A DNA stretch of 43,382 nt from NCBI GenBank assembly GCA_947475465.1, contig CANJLK010000029.1:1-43382 (forward strand), given 5' to 3'. Below are positions 16,459 through 23,766 of this stretch, piece after piece. Origin of the DNA: Caulobacteraceae bacterium. Its GTDB lineage: Bacteria > Pseudomonadota > Alphaproteobacteria > Caulobacterales > Caulobacteraceae. The translations under genes and the position numbers were made by a program. Every line of letters begins with the position of its first letter. The first letter of the stretch is position 1. The notes beneath the pieces were generated by a model, which had not been told where the DNA came from, did no database searches, and saw nothing but the letters and a program-made list of their open reading frames with translations.

Positions 16459-17265
16459 ATGGACGCGCGGACAAGAGACACCCTGACCAAGGTCCCGGCC
16501 GTCACCCTGGGCTTCTGGATCATCAAGATTCTCTGCACGACGCTTGGGGAGACCGGCGGCGACACCGTCTCGATGACCTGGCTGGGAGAGACCACGGCCG
16601 AGGCCGGCAAGTCGGCCCTCAACGGCTACCTCGTCGGCACCGCGATCTTCGGGATCCTGCTCGCCGTCCTGGTCACGGTGCAGATCCGCGCCCGCCGGTT
16701 CAACCCCTGGCTCTACTGGGCGACCATCGTCGCCTCGACCACGGCTGGCACCACGCTCGCCGACTTCTCCACCCGCTCGCTGGGCATCGGCTATCCGGGC
16801 GGCTCGCTGCTGCTGCTGGCCAGCGTGCTGGCCTGCCTGTTCGCCTGGCGCCGCGCGCTGGGCAGCGTCTCGGTGGACACCGTCACCACGCCCCGCGCCG
16901 AGCTCTTCTACTGGGTGACCATCACCTTCTCCCAGACGCTGGGCACCGCGCTCGGCGACTGGGCCGCCGACGGCGCCCTGGGCTATCTTGGCGGGGCGCT
17001 GGTGTTCGGCGCCGGCCTGCTGGTCCTGGGCGGCCTCTATGTCTGGACCAGGGTCAGCCGGGTCTTCCTGTTCTGGACCGCCTTCATCCTCACGCGTCCG
17101 CTGGGCGCCACGGTGGGCGACTTCTTCGACAAGCCCCATGCGCAGGGCGGGCTCGAGGTCAGCCGGCCCGTCGCCTCGCTGATCCTGGCCGTGGCCATCC
17201 TGGCGCTGATCGCGCTCCTGCCGCAAAGGCCCGGCGGCCATCCGGGCGCCCAGGAGCGGGGATGA
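16459..17265 (+). CDS. COG4705-type multi-pass membrane protein
   Basis: Uncharacterised inner membrane protein of 268 residues with about eight hydrophobic segments. The family hallmark is VPAVTLGFWIIKILCTTLGETGGD at the start. It is echoed three times by related Thr-Leu-Gly/Gly-Asp motifs (TTAGTTLADFSTRS, SQTLGTALGDWAAD, RPLGATVGDFFDKP), so the protein is an internal repeat of a short membrane unit. The substrate is unknown. The stop overlaps the next start as ATGA. Confidence 0.85.
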   Translation: MDARTRDTLTKVPAVTLGFWIIKILCTTLGETGGDTVSMTWLGETTAEAGKSALNGYLVGTAIFGILLAVLVTVQIRARRFNPWLYWATIVASTTAGTTLADFSTRSLGIGYPGGSLLLLASVLACLFAWRRALGSVSVDTVTTPRAELFYWVTITFSQTLGTALGDWAADGALGYLGGALVFGAGLLVLGGLYVWTRVSRVFLFWTAFILTRPLGATVGDFFDKPHAQGGLEVSRPVASLILAVAILALIALLPQRPGGHPGAQERG

Positions 17266-18011
17266 TCCGCCGACGCCGACACGCGCTCGCCGCGCCCGCG
17301 CTCCTCGCCCTCTGGGCCGCGGCCCCCGCGGCCTTTGCCGGACCGCCGTTCCTCACCGACGACCCTGAGCCGACCCCGACCGGCCACTGGGAAATCTACG
17401 CCCCGCAGGTCGAAGCCTCCGGCCGCGGGCGCGACTATGAGGGCGGCCTGGGCGCCGAGCTGAACTATGGCGCCGCCCCCGACCTGCAGCTGACGGTCGG
17501 GCTCCCCGCCGCTTACGTGCACGACGCCGACGGCCTGCGCACCGGCGCCGGCGACATCAGGCTGTCGGTCAAGTACCGGGTCTTCCACGACGAGGCCGCG
17601 GGCGTGTCGATCGCGGCATTCCCGGGCGTGACCCTGCCGACCGCCCGGCGTGGCCTGGGCGCCGGCCGGGTGACCGCCCTGCTTCCCGTCTGGGCGCAGA
17701 AGGACGCCGGCCCCTGGTCGGTGTTCGGCGGCGGCGGCTATGCGATCAACCCGGGCCCCGGAAACCGCGACTATCTCACCGGCGGCGTGGCGGTCAGCCG
17801 CCAGGTGACGCCCACCTTGCTGCTCGGCGTCGAGGCCGACCGCCAGGGCGCCGACACCCGCGGCGGCCATGCCTCCACCAGCCTGGGACTGGCCGCCATC
17901 CTCCAGCTCAAGGCGCCGTTCCGCCTGCTGGCCTCAGCCGGGCCGACCTTCATCGACGGCGACAACGCCGCCGACGTCCACGCCTTCCTCGCCCTGGGCC
18001 TCGACTTCTAG
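17262..18011 (+). CDS. Putative outer-membrane beta-barrel protein
   Basis: A 249-residue protein that begins MIRRRRHALAAPALLALWAA and has a signal cleavage site near AFAG at about residue 27. The mature part has alternating hydrophobic strands with aromatic ends and finishes FLALGLDF, a terminal phenylalanine signature of outer-membrane barrels. The opening GPPFLTDDPEPTPTGHWEIY is typical of a transporter-like family related to MetA/phenol-degradation porins. It is translationally coupled to the COG4705 gene through the ATGA overlap, which suggests that the two work together across the envelope. Confidence 0.75.
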   Translation: MIRRRRHALAAPALLALWAAAPAAFAGPPFLTDDPEPTPTGHWEIYAPQVEASGRGRDYEGGLGAELNYGAAPDLQLTVGLPAAYVHDADGLRTGAGDIRLSVKYRVFHDEAAGVSIAAFPGVTLPTARRGLGAGRVTALLPVWAQKDAGPWSVFGGGGYAINPGPGNRDYLTGGVAVSRQVTPTLLLGVEADRQGADTRGGHASTSLGLAAILQLKAPFRLLASAGPTFIDGDNAADVHAFLALGLDF

Positions 18012-18064
18012 GGTTTGGCCGGACGCCGACGCCCCGCGACCGGGCGCCCTCCCGACGCGATAGG

Positions 18065-19096
18065 TCAGCCCGCTTCCAGCGGAAATCCCGCCTCGCGCCA
18101 GGCCTTCATGCCGCCATCCAGGGCCGCCACCCGCGGATAGCCCAGCTCCTTCAGCGTCGCGGCCGCCAGCGTCGAGATGCGGCCGAACTCGCAGCAGGTG
18201 ACGATCTGCGCGGTGGGGTCCGGCAGTTCCGCATTGACCCGCAGCTCCAGCTGTCCGCGCGGAATGCAGCGCGCGCCCGGCACCCGCCCCGTCCCCCAAT
18301 CGTCCTTTTCGCGGACGTCCAGGATGATCAGGTCCGACTGGTTGGCCTGCACGCGCCGCTTCAGTTCGGTCATCGACACAAACGGCACCTTGGCCGCCGC
18401 GTCCTCGAGGAGCCGATGGATCGTCTTGCCGCCGTTCATATTGGTCCGCAGGGCCTCGGTCAGGTGGGTCGGCGCGGCCAGGTTGAGCTGGTTCATCATC
18501 TCGACGAACGCCGACCTGTCGGTCTTCTGCAGGCGCGGATTGGCGGCGATCTCGTCGGCCAGCGTCGAATGGCTGCGCCCCTTGTAGTCGTGACCCGGAT
18601 AGACCAGCAGCGCGGGGTCCAGCCGCAACAGCCGGTTGAACAGGCTGTCGTAGAGCTGGTCGGGATCACCGCTCGGCAGGTCGCTACGGCCCGTGCCGCC
18701 GATCAGCAGGGTGTCCCCGGTGAACACCCGGTCCTCCAGCACCAGGCAGAGCGAGTCCCGCGTGTGGCCCGGCGTGTGCAGCGCCTGCAGCCGCAGATCG
18801 CCCACGCACACCATGTCGCCGTCATCCAGGCGGATCGTGGCGTGGGCGCTGGGGCTGAACCTGTGCATCGCCACCGGCACGCCCAGCCGCTCGGACATCT
18901 CGCGGCTGGCGGAGAAGTGGTCGGCATGGGTGTGCGTATCGATCAGCACCTGCAGATGCAGGCCCTCGCGCGCCAGGACGCCCAGGTAGCGGTCGATCTG
19001 CTTCTGCTCGGGGTCGATGATCGCGGCTTTTCGCGTCGCCTCGCAGGCGACGATGTACGACTGGCATCCCCCCGTCGCGATTTGCTCAAAATACAC
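18065..19096 (-). CDS. MBL-fold hydrolase fused to a rhodanese domain (persulfide dioxygenase-like)
   Basis: A 343-residue two-domain protein. The metallo-beta-lactamase domain (1-230) has the metal motif HTHADH at 55-60, HTPGHTRDSLC and the GDTLLIGGTGRSDLPSGD loop, as in ETHE1-type persulfide dioxygenases. The rhodanese domain (255-343) carries the active cysteine at about residue 302 in TCCEFGRIS. I place the start at a GTG (19096) preceded by GGGAGGGG, where the family begins (YFEQIATGGCQSYIV); an upstream extension to 19171 lacks homology. Such fusions act in sulfide and persulfide oxidation. Oxygenase versus hydrolase activity cannot be told from sequence. Confidence 0.88.
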   Translation of the reverse strand: MYFEQIATGGCQSYIVACEATRKAAIIDPEQKQIDRYLGVLAREGLHLQVLIDTHTHADHFSASREMSERLGVPVAMHRFSPSAHATIRLDDGDMVCVGDLRLQALHTPGHTRDSLCLVLEDRVFTGDTLLIGGTGRSDLPSGDPDQLYDSLFNRLLRLDPALLVYPGHDYKGRSHSTLADEIAANPRLQKTDRSAFVEMMNQLNLAAPTHLTEALRTNMNGGKTIHRLLEDAAAKVPFVSMTELKRRVQANQSDLIILDVREKDDWGTGRVPGARCIPRGQLELRVNAELPDPTAQIVTCCEFGRISTLAAATLKELGYPRVAALDGGMKAWREAGFPLEAG

Positions 19097-19237
19097 TCGC
19101 CCCTCCCGTCGATAGAAACCTGGCCCGACCGCGCCGGCGCGTCGCCCGCATCGGCTCCCGCGCACGGCCAAGCTTAATCCGGGTTGCGAAAGCGCGCCGC
19201 CTGATTTCTTGGATCCGCGCCAGGCCAGGCTGATCCT

Positions 19238-19993
19238 TCAGCCTTCGCTGGGATGAGCGGTCACGGTGGAAGCCCGCCGCCGATGCACCGCGCCTGGCCG
19301 GTGGCGCAGCCGCACCAGATGCCGGCGGATCAACATGATCTGCGCCCGCGCCGCCTCCACCCCGATCCGCGCCGCGTCATCCGCCAACGCCAGGGCGTGC
19401 TCGCGGTACCAGTCTTCCCGCTCCTCGCAGGCCGCCGCCACCGCCCGCGCGAACGCCGGCCGCGACCGCAGCCAGAGGCGCAGCGTCGTGCGCGACGTCT
19501 GGTGCGCGGCGGCATAGCTCGTGAAGGTGCCGCCCTCGCGGATGTGGTCGCAGATCGCCGCGGTCCTGGCCGGCGTGCACCCCAGCGCCGCCTGCCGCTT
19601 GCGCCGCAGCATCGCCGCCATCAGCCGCCGCAGCACCGCATCGAACGCCGGCTGCTGCCGCCGCCACCGCCGCAGCGTCGGCTTGCAGGGCAGCGCCGGA
19701 TCGGCGGCCAGCACGTCTTCCAGCCTGGCCCCCGCATTCAGGCCCACGATGATCCTGTCGGCCAGGACGGAATCGAACGCCCGATACCGCGCCCGCCCGC
19801 GCACCCCCAGCTGCTGGTCCCGCCGCTGCCGCAACGCCCAGACGGCTTCCGCGAACGGCGGCTGCGTCGTCACCCAGCGCCGATAGGTCCGCCACCGTGG
19901 CATCCCCGGTTCCCGCACCAAGGCCGCGATGGTCTCCCCCGCCCGCGCCCGGGCCAGGAACGCGGCGGCTGCCGCCGGATCGAAATCGTGCAT
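19238..19993 (-). CDS. Protein of three terminase-small-subunit-like helix-turn-helix units
   Basis: A 251-residue basic protein with three copies of one unit, at about residues 8-50, 76-121 and 143-188. Each unit has an Ile/Ala-rich helix with a glycine and a turn. It then carries a Thr-x-Arg-x-Trp segment and Pro-x-Phe-x-x-Ala-Val (TYRRWVTTQPPFAEAV, TLRRWRRQQPAFDAV, TLRLWLRSRPAFARAV). The last copy is followed by a helix like the rear part of Sf6-type phage small terminases (LADDAARIGVEAARAQIM). No large terminase or other phage gene is near. The last residues (AHPSEG) and the stop are encoded by a REP-like half element. Function is unknown; a domesticated DNA-binding protein is my inference. 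Confidence 0.7.
   Translation of the reverse strand: MHDFDPAAAAAFLARARAGETIAALVREPGMPRWRTYRRWVTTQPPFAEAVWALRQRRDQQLGVRGRARYRAFDSVLADRIIVGLNAGARLEDVLAADPALPCKPTLRRWRRQQPAFDAVLRRLMAAMLRRKRQAALGCTPARTAAICDHIREGGTFTSYAAAHQTSRTTLRLWLRSRPAFARAVAAACEEREDWYREHALALADDAARIGVEAARAQIMLIRRHLVRLRHRPGAVHRRRASTVTAHPSEG
19239..19260. repeat. REP-like half element at the 3' end of the terminase-like gene
   Basis: CAGCCTTCGCTGGGATGAGCGG matches the right arm of the elements at 6737 and 10424 with two substitutions. It is read through by the minus-strand gene and supplies its final codons and stop. Confidence 0.6.
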
Positions 19994-20091
19994 GGGCGAA
20001 GCCTAACCCCAGGCCGCCCGAAACCCGGAACAAAACCTGAATCATTTTTGCGAGGCCGACCCTCACCGCCCCCCGCCCCCTCCGCTCATCC

Positions 20092-20117
20092 CGGCGAACG
20101 CTAAGGACCCAGATCAT
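20092..20117. repeat. REP-like left arm, decayed
   Basis: CCGCTCATCCCGGCGAACGC, then a short insertion, then GGACCCAGATCA. This is the left arm of the REP-like family with its inner hairpin disrupted. No matching right arm is found downstream. The interval 19994-20530 holds this fragment, a second decayed repeat at 20222, a possible 49-residue ORF and an FNR/FixK box, and I see no longer gene in it. Confidence 0.6.
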
Positions 20118-20221
20118 AGGGCGCGGAGGGGGACCGGTGGGAGCCGGCCCACCCTCCATTCGTCTGGTCTACCGTGGAACGGAAGGAGGATCTGATCCCG
20201 ACTGAGGGCAAGCATCGCCAA

Positions 20222-20277
20222 GGTCCGCTTCCGGACGCCAGTCTAATGACCGCAATCGACCCCAACCGGACGTTTGG
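20222..20277. repeat. Decayed intergenic repeat with GGTCCGCTT start, copy 1
   Basis: About 56 bp beginning GGTCCGCTTCCGGACGC and ending CCGGACGTTTGG. It aligns along its length, without being identical, to the segment at 21916-21970. Both start GGTCCGCTT, have an internal CTAA-type spacer and a CCGC block, and end CGGAC...GG. Confidence 0.45.
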
Positions 20278-20392
20278 TATGGATCCTTCCCGTCTTCAGC
20301 GCGAAGCGAAGCTCAGGTGAATCAATCTTGACGCCCGCTGGCAGCGAGACGCGGGAGAGCGTGTCGGGCGCAGTCTGGATCTCCGCTAACAT
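20243..20392 (-). CDS. Possible 49-residue ORF abutting an FNR/FixK box
   Basis: The minus strand reads MLAEIQTAPDTLSRVSLPAG and continues through VKIDSPELRFALKTGRIHTK to a stop at 20243. Codon choice in the first 38 codons looks coding. The final residues (RPVGVDCGH) come from a decayed repeat, so the gene is either truncated or accidental. There is no ribosome-binding sequence, because the FNR/FixK palindrome abuts the ATG. Low confidence. Confidence 0.25.
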   Translation of the reverse strand: MLAEIQTAPDTLSRVSLPAGVKIDSPELRFALKTGRIHTKRPVGVDCGH

Positions 20393-20405
20393 TGATCCAG
20401 ATCAA
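20392..20405. promoter_or_regulatory. FNR/FixK box, perfect palindrome, upstream of the PEP-CTERM gene
   Basis: TTGATCCAGATCAA matches TTGAT-N4-ATCAA in all ten defined bases. It lies 125 bp upstream of the PEP-CTERM protein start (20531). Activation from -40.5 would give a transcript start near 20439 and a leader of about 90 bases. It also abuts a small minus-strand ORF, so its target could be on either side. Confidence 0.65.
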
Positions 20406-20530
20406 GCCTGACTGCCGTCAAGACGGTTAACGTTGGTCACCTCGAACGGCGTGTCGTTGGGTGAGCGGTTCGCCGGCCAGACCCTCAGCTTTTCCGGTGG
20501 CAACGACGATCTGAAACTGGGAGCTGGAAA

Positions 20531-21157
20531 ATGACCAACACATCGAGAGCGTGGGCGACGAGTTTGCTGGCGGGGGCGGCGATGCTGGCCACCAGCGTGG
20601 GCGGGGCCCATGCGGCCATCTCGCTAGGGAGCTGGCGGTTCAGCACCCCGGACGGGGGGTATCTGCGTGCCGAATTACTCAGCGATGACGCGGCGATCGG
20701 GGCCACTAATGTGATCTCCGGTTTCAACAACGCTCTCTACTTCTGGCCGGGCGACTCGGTGGGGCGCGCGGCCAGCCTGATCGCTCTGGGCACGGTAGCG
20801 CCGGGAGGGGTCGCCACCGACAACATTTGGATCAACAATCCCGTGCCGGGCGGCTTTCACATGACGGGCAACGGCTTTGCGGCGCATGTGGACCCCGATC
20901 CGCCGCCTCCCCCAGTGCCACCGGTCAATCCGCCCTCGCCGCAGTACGTGGCCGATTTTTGGGCTACGGACGTCGTCTTCTGCTGCCTGACCCAGTATCC
21001 CGACGGCACTGTGGAGATCAGCAAGGACGGCCAAAACCACTTCTCGCCGCTGGCGGTGGACTCGATCCCCGAACCCGCCACATGGGCGCTGATGCTCGGT
21101 GGCTTCGGCCTGGCGGGGGCCGACCTGCGCCGTCGCCGCACGGCGGTCGCCGCTTAA
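20531..21157 (+). CDS. PEP-CTERM sorting-signal protein
   Basis: Exported protein of 208 residues. The N-terminal signal (MTNTSRAWATSLLAGAAMLA, AHA-A site near residue 28) leads to a beta-rich domain. A proline-rich insert (DPDPPPPPVPPVNPP) follows, then the C-terminal sorting signal PEPATWALMLGGFGLAG at about 180-196, ending in RRRR. PEP-CTERM proteins are processed by an exosortase and often belong to extracellular matrix. No exosortase gene is in this window. GGGAG precedes the ATG. The FNR/FixK box upstream suggests low-oxygen control. Confidence 0.88.
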   Translation: MTNTSRAWATSLLAGAAMLATSVGGAHAAISLGSWRFSTPDGGYLRAELLSDDAAIGATNVISGFNNALYFWPGDSVGRAASLIALGTVAPGGVATDNIWINNPVPGGFHMTGNGFAAHVDPDPPPPPVPPVNPPSPQYVADFWATDVVFCCLTQYPDGTVEISKDGQNHFSPLAVDSIPEPATWALMLGGFGLAGADLRRRRTAVAA

Positions 21158-21176
21158 GCATCCAGCCCGACCTGAC

Positions 21177-21204
21177 GCGCCGCCGGTCTTTGGATCGGCG
21201 GCGC
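21177..21204 (+). terminator. Probable terminator of the PEP-CTERM gene
   Basis: A 9-bp perfect stem GCGCCGCCG/CGGCGGCGC with a 10-base loop starts 20 bases after the stop and is followed by TGTCTTGTCT, a T-rich but interrupted tract. Confidence 0.5.
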
Positions 21205-21404
21205 TGTCTTGTCTCGAGGCGCAAATCCGGATCGTCACGTAAGGTTCGTTTCCCACCCTTCCAGTCGTTAGTGATGTCCGTTCACTGGCGCGAAGGTCGA
21301 AAGTCGGGTTTCAGTGGGGGGGGGAGCCGACAGCCGAGCCGTGACATCACGCAGCGAAGCTTGGTTTAGCGCGAACTTCACTTGGCGATCGCAGGGAGGA
21401 GCGG

Positions 21405-21881
21405 ATGGCTGCGGACATCGAGACATTCAACCTGCGCTTACGGCGCTGGGTTCTCATCATCGGCATATTGCAGGTGCTGTTCGGATGCCTTGTGGGGTTG
21501 GTTCCGCCGACCGCTGTGCCTTGGTTCCGCGGCATCGTCATGGCGCACATCGAGTTCACGTCCAATGGCGTCCTCATGACCGTGATGGGACTCTTGGCAT
21601 CCGAACTTCACCTCCCGCGCTTGCTCCTTCATCTCTGGCTCTGGACGCTTCTGATCGGAACATGGGCGAACGGGAGCTCCGGCGTCGTCGCCGGCTTTAC
21701 AGGTCGCTCCACGATGCTCCTGCCGACGGCCAACCAAGGATTCCCTCCTCCGCACGGCGTCGACAACCCGTTCGCGACGGCCCTGTTGCTTGTCTCGGGT
21801 TTTGCGATTGTCGTCGCACTTCTCCTCACGCTCGCGGGGCTGATCCGCTCGCGCGACATGCGTGCCGCTAGACCGGGATAA
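21405..21881 (+). CDS. Hydroxylaminobenzene mutase / styrene oxide isomerase-like membrane protein
   Basis: A 158-residue integral membrane protein with four hydrophobic segments (about 15-33, 56-70, 74-92 and 125-148). The short motif AHIEFTSNG (H48, N54) and GTWANGSSG (W87, N89) correspond to the H-x-E-F-x-x-N-G and GTWAN signatures I associate with HabB and StyC. In styrene oxide isomerase the histidine ligates haem b, so H48 may do the same (inference). AGGGAGGAG lies before the ATG. Chemistry and substrate are unknown. Some family members are annotated only as hypothetical. Confidence 0.62.
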   Translation: MAADIETFNLRLRRWVLIIGILQVLFGCLVGLVPPTAVPWFRGIVMAHIEFTSNGVLMTVMGLLASELHLPRLLLHLWLWTLLIGTWANGSSGVVAGFTGRSTMLLPTANQGFPPPHGVDNPFATALLLVSGFAIVVALLLTLAGLIRSRDMRAARPG

Positions 21882-21915
21882 ACAGGTGGGTTCGCCCCGC
21901 GCGCGACGCTCGGTA

Positions 21916-21970
21916 GGTCCGCTTTCGGGCGCAGCGCTAACGTCCGCTCGCCCCCATATCGGACCTTCGG
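21916..21970. repeat. Decayed intergenic repeat with GGTCCGCTT start, copy 2
   Basis: About 55 bp beginning GGTCCGCTTTCGGGCGC and ending TCGGACCTTCGG, the partner of the segment at 20222. The two copies bracket the PEP-CTERM and HabB-like genes. The rest of 21882-22077 shows no coding signal. Confidence 0.45.
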
Positions 21971-22077
21971 AGCATCCGCTCTCGGCCCGATCCCAACTTC
22001 CCCTCCTGGCCCATCAGCGACATCAGCGGCCCGACCACTCGTGATCCATCCTGCTTCGGAGGGTCCGCCTTAGCGGA

Positions 22078-22551
22078 TCAAACCCACTCGACCTTCATGA
22101 TCTCGTACGCCTTCAGGCCGCCGGGACTTCTCACCTCGACGACGTCGCCGCTCTCCTTGCCGATCAGGGCGCGGGCGATGGGGGAGGTGATCGAGATGCG
22201 GCCCATCTTCACGTCGGCCTCATGCTCTCCCACGATCTGGTAGCGGGCCTGTCCCTCTGTATCCTGGTCGATCACCGAGACGGTGGCGCCGAACTTGATG
22301 CGGGTTCCGGACAGCTTCGTGACGTCAATGACCTGGGCGCGCGCGATCAGGTCGGCGATCTGGACAATCTGTCCTTCGATCCAGCCCTGCCGATCCTTGG
22401 CGGCGTGGTACTCCGCGTTTTCCTTCAGGTCGCCGTGGAGGCGAGCCTCCCCGATGGCGACGGTCACGGCGGGCCGCTCGATCGTCTTGAGCCGCTTCAG
22501 GTCTTCGTCCAGGGCGCGATAGCCCTGGGCCGTCATCGGCACTTTATCCAT
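22078..22551 (-). CDS. greA: Transcription elongation factor GreA
   Basis: A 157-residue factor that enters the RNA polymerase secondary channel and stimulates cleavage of backtracked transcripts. It has the N-terminal coiled coil (1-75) with the acidic tip in [17 protein letters not shown], and the C-terminal FKBP-like domain with [18 protein letters not shown]. Family length is exact. The context is accessory (a GNAT gene upstream, decayed repeats downstream), so it could be an extra paralogue rather than the only greA of the genome. That cannot be decided here. Confidence 0.92.
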   Translation of the reverse strand: MDKVPMTAQGYRALDEDLKRLKTIERPAVTVAIGEARLHGDLKENAEYHAAKDRQGWIEGQIVQIADLIARAQVIDVTKLSGTRIKFGATVSVIDQDTEGQARYQIVGEHEADVKMGRISITSPIARALIGKESGDVVEVRSPGGLKAYEIMKVEWV

Positions 22552-22762
22552 GGCGATTGGTGACTCGCGGTCGCTCTAGGGGAAGGTTGGAAAGCTCGGA
22601 CGGAGGAGCTGACGTTCGAGTCTTGATAGCCTTTGTGACCTAGCACGACTCCCGCCGGGATTCGGCCGCCGATGTCACAGCCCAAACATCTGCTCTCCGC
22701 ACAAATGCCAGGGGCCGCTCCTGGCGCGGAGCAGACCTAGCGCCGTCGCCAGGACCGCGGCC

Positions 22763-23239
22763 CTAGTCTGATGTGGGCGTTTCACAACGCCAGCAGACCA
22801 AAGGGCCATCCTCCTTGTCAGTTCGTGTGCCAGTTTGGGCGAATCCGCTGCGCAGCAAGACGGCTTGTGACGCCGGGTTCGCAGTCGAACTTTCCGCGGC
22901 CAACGCGACGACGTCGGGACGCAGATGCGCCCAAGCAACGATCTCACGAACTGCCGCCGTCGCGTGACCCCGCCGTCGCCTGCTCGGCGCGATGCCGTAC
23001 CCGATTTCGACCACACGAGCCTGAGGCGGTTTAACCACCGAGCACAGGCCAACCAGCTCGCCGTCCTCTAAGATGAGCCAAGCTGCCGGCTCAAAACTGC
23101 GGCGCACCTCGTCAGACACGCCTGACAGCATCGCCAGGACTTCAGCTGGAGCAATACGGGTGTCAGCGAAGCGGGTCCCATCGGGGGCCTCACCCGCTAT
23201 CAGGCGCTGAAAGTCTCGTTCAGATGCTTCTCTGATCAT
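22763..23239 (-). CDS. GNAT-family N-acetyltransferase
   Basis: An acetyl-CoA-dependent acyltransferase of about 158 residues from the ATG at 23239 (MIREASERDFQRLIAGEAPD). The acetyl-CoA site motif A is the EIGYGIAPSRRRRGHATAAV stretch (R-x-x-G-x-A), followed by AAESSTANPASQAVLLRSGF, the usual motif B. The ending CWRCETP is unusual. A longer frame reaches 23383, but its added part does not look like the family. The substrate is unknown; the RimJ/RimL-like profile would fit protein N-termini or small amines. Confidence 0.85.
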   Translation of the reverse strand: MIREASERDFQRLIAGEAPDGTRFADTRIAPAEVLAMLSGVSDEVRRSFEPAAWLILEDGELVGLCSVVKPPQARVVEIGYGIAPSRRRRGHATAAVREIVAWAHLRPDVVALAAESSTANPASQAVLLRSGFAQTGTRTDKEDGPLVCWRCETPTSD

Positions 23240-23461
23240 GAACGGTCTTAACGTGCCCCGCGTGTCCGGCAAATCGCAGGCAAACTCGCCTCCTGCCAGC
23301 TGAGCGATTGGCCGCTGCTCGACCAGAGCCCCCTGTCCGCCTATGGCCCATTGCAGGCTTTCGCGAAATCGTCTCCGACCCAACCGCCAAACCGGTGATC
23401 TCGACGCCTAGACGTTGGAACCCGCCCTGCGTCGCTCCAACCTACCTCTAAGCCCTGTCAT

Positions 23462-23491
23462 CTGTGTCCCGGCCTCCGCCGGGACGAGCGG
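23462..23491. repeat. REP-like right arm, decayed
   Basis: CTGTGTCCCGGCCTCCGCCG followed by GGACGAGCGG, matching the right arm of the elements at 6737 and 10424 with a few substitutions. The left partner is absent. Confidence 0.55.
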
Positions 23492-23545
23492 CTGCGAGCC
23501 GACCGCCCCCAGCGCTCCACCCCCCCGCCCCAACCCCAAAATGGC

Positions 23546-23575
23546 GAAGGCCCGTCGCTTTCGCGACGGGCCTTC
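23546..23575 (-). terminator. Rho-independent-type terminator of tRNA-Ala
   Basis: A perfect 13-bp stem (GAAGGCCCGTCGC with its complement) around a four-base loop lies one base beyond the tRNA CCA end. On the minus strand it is followed by GCCATTTTGG, which carries a short T-run. Confidence 0.75.
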
Positions 23576-23576
23576 A

Positions 23577-23652
<76 letters not shown>

Positions 23653-23731
23653 GGGGTTATCCGGTCTTCCCATGGGAGCCGCGCGGCCCCCCAGGAAGGC
23701 GCGGAACCTATTCAAACAGGTCGGGACGATC

Positions 23732-23754
23732 AAGCCCGCTTTCGCAGGCTTTTT
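23732..23754 (+). terminator. Hairpin between tRNA-Ala and the TIGR02300 gene
   Basis: AAGCCCGC-TTTC-GCAGGCTT with one G-U type mismatch, followed on the plus strand by TTT. No plus-strand gene ends here. It may end the converse read-through or act on the minus-strand TIGR02300 message, whose stop is about 15 bases away. Weak. Confidence 0.35.
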
Positions 23755-23766
23755 CGCGCAGGCCCC

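Noticed and set aside
19238..19993. Reading the terminase-like gene as part of a prophage
   Set aside because: No portal, capsid, large terminase, integrase or att-like repeats were seen nearby.
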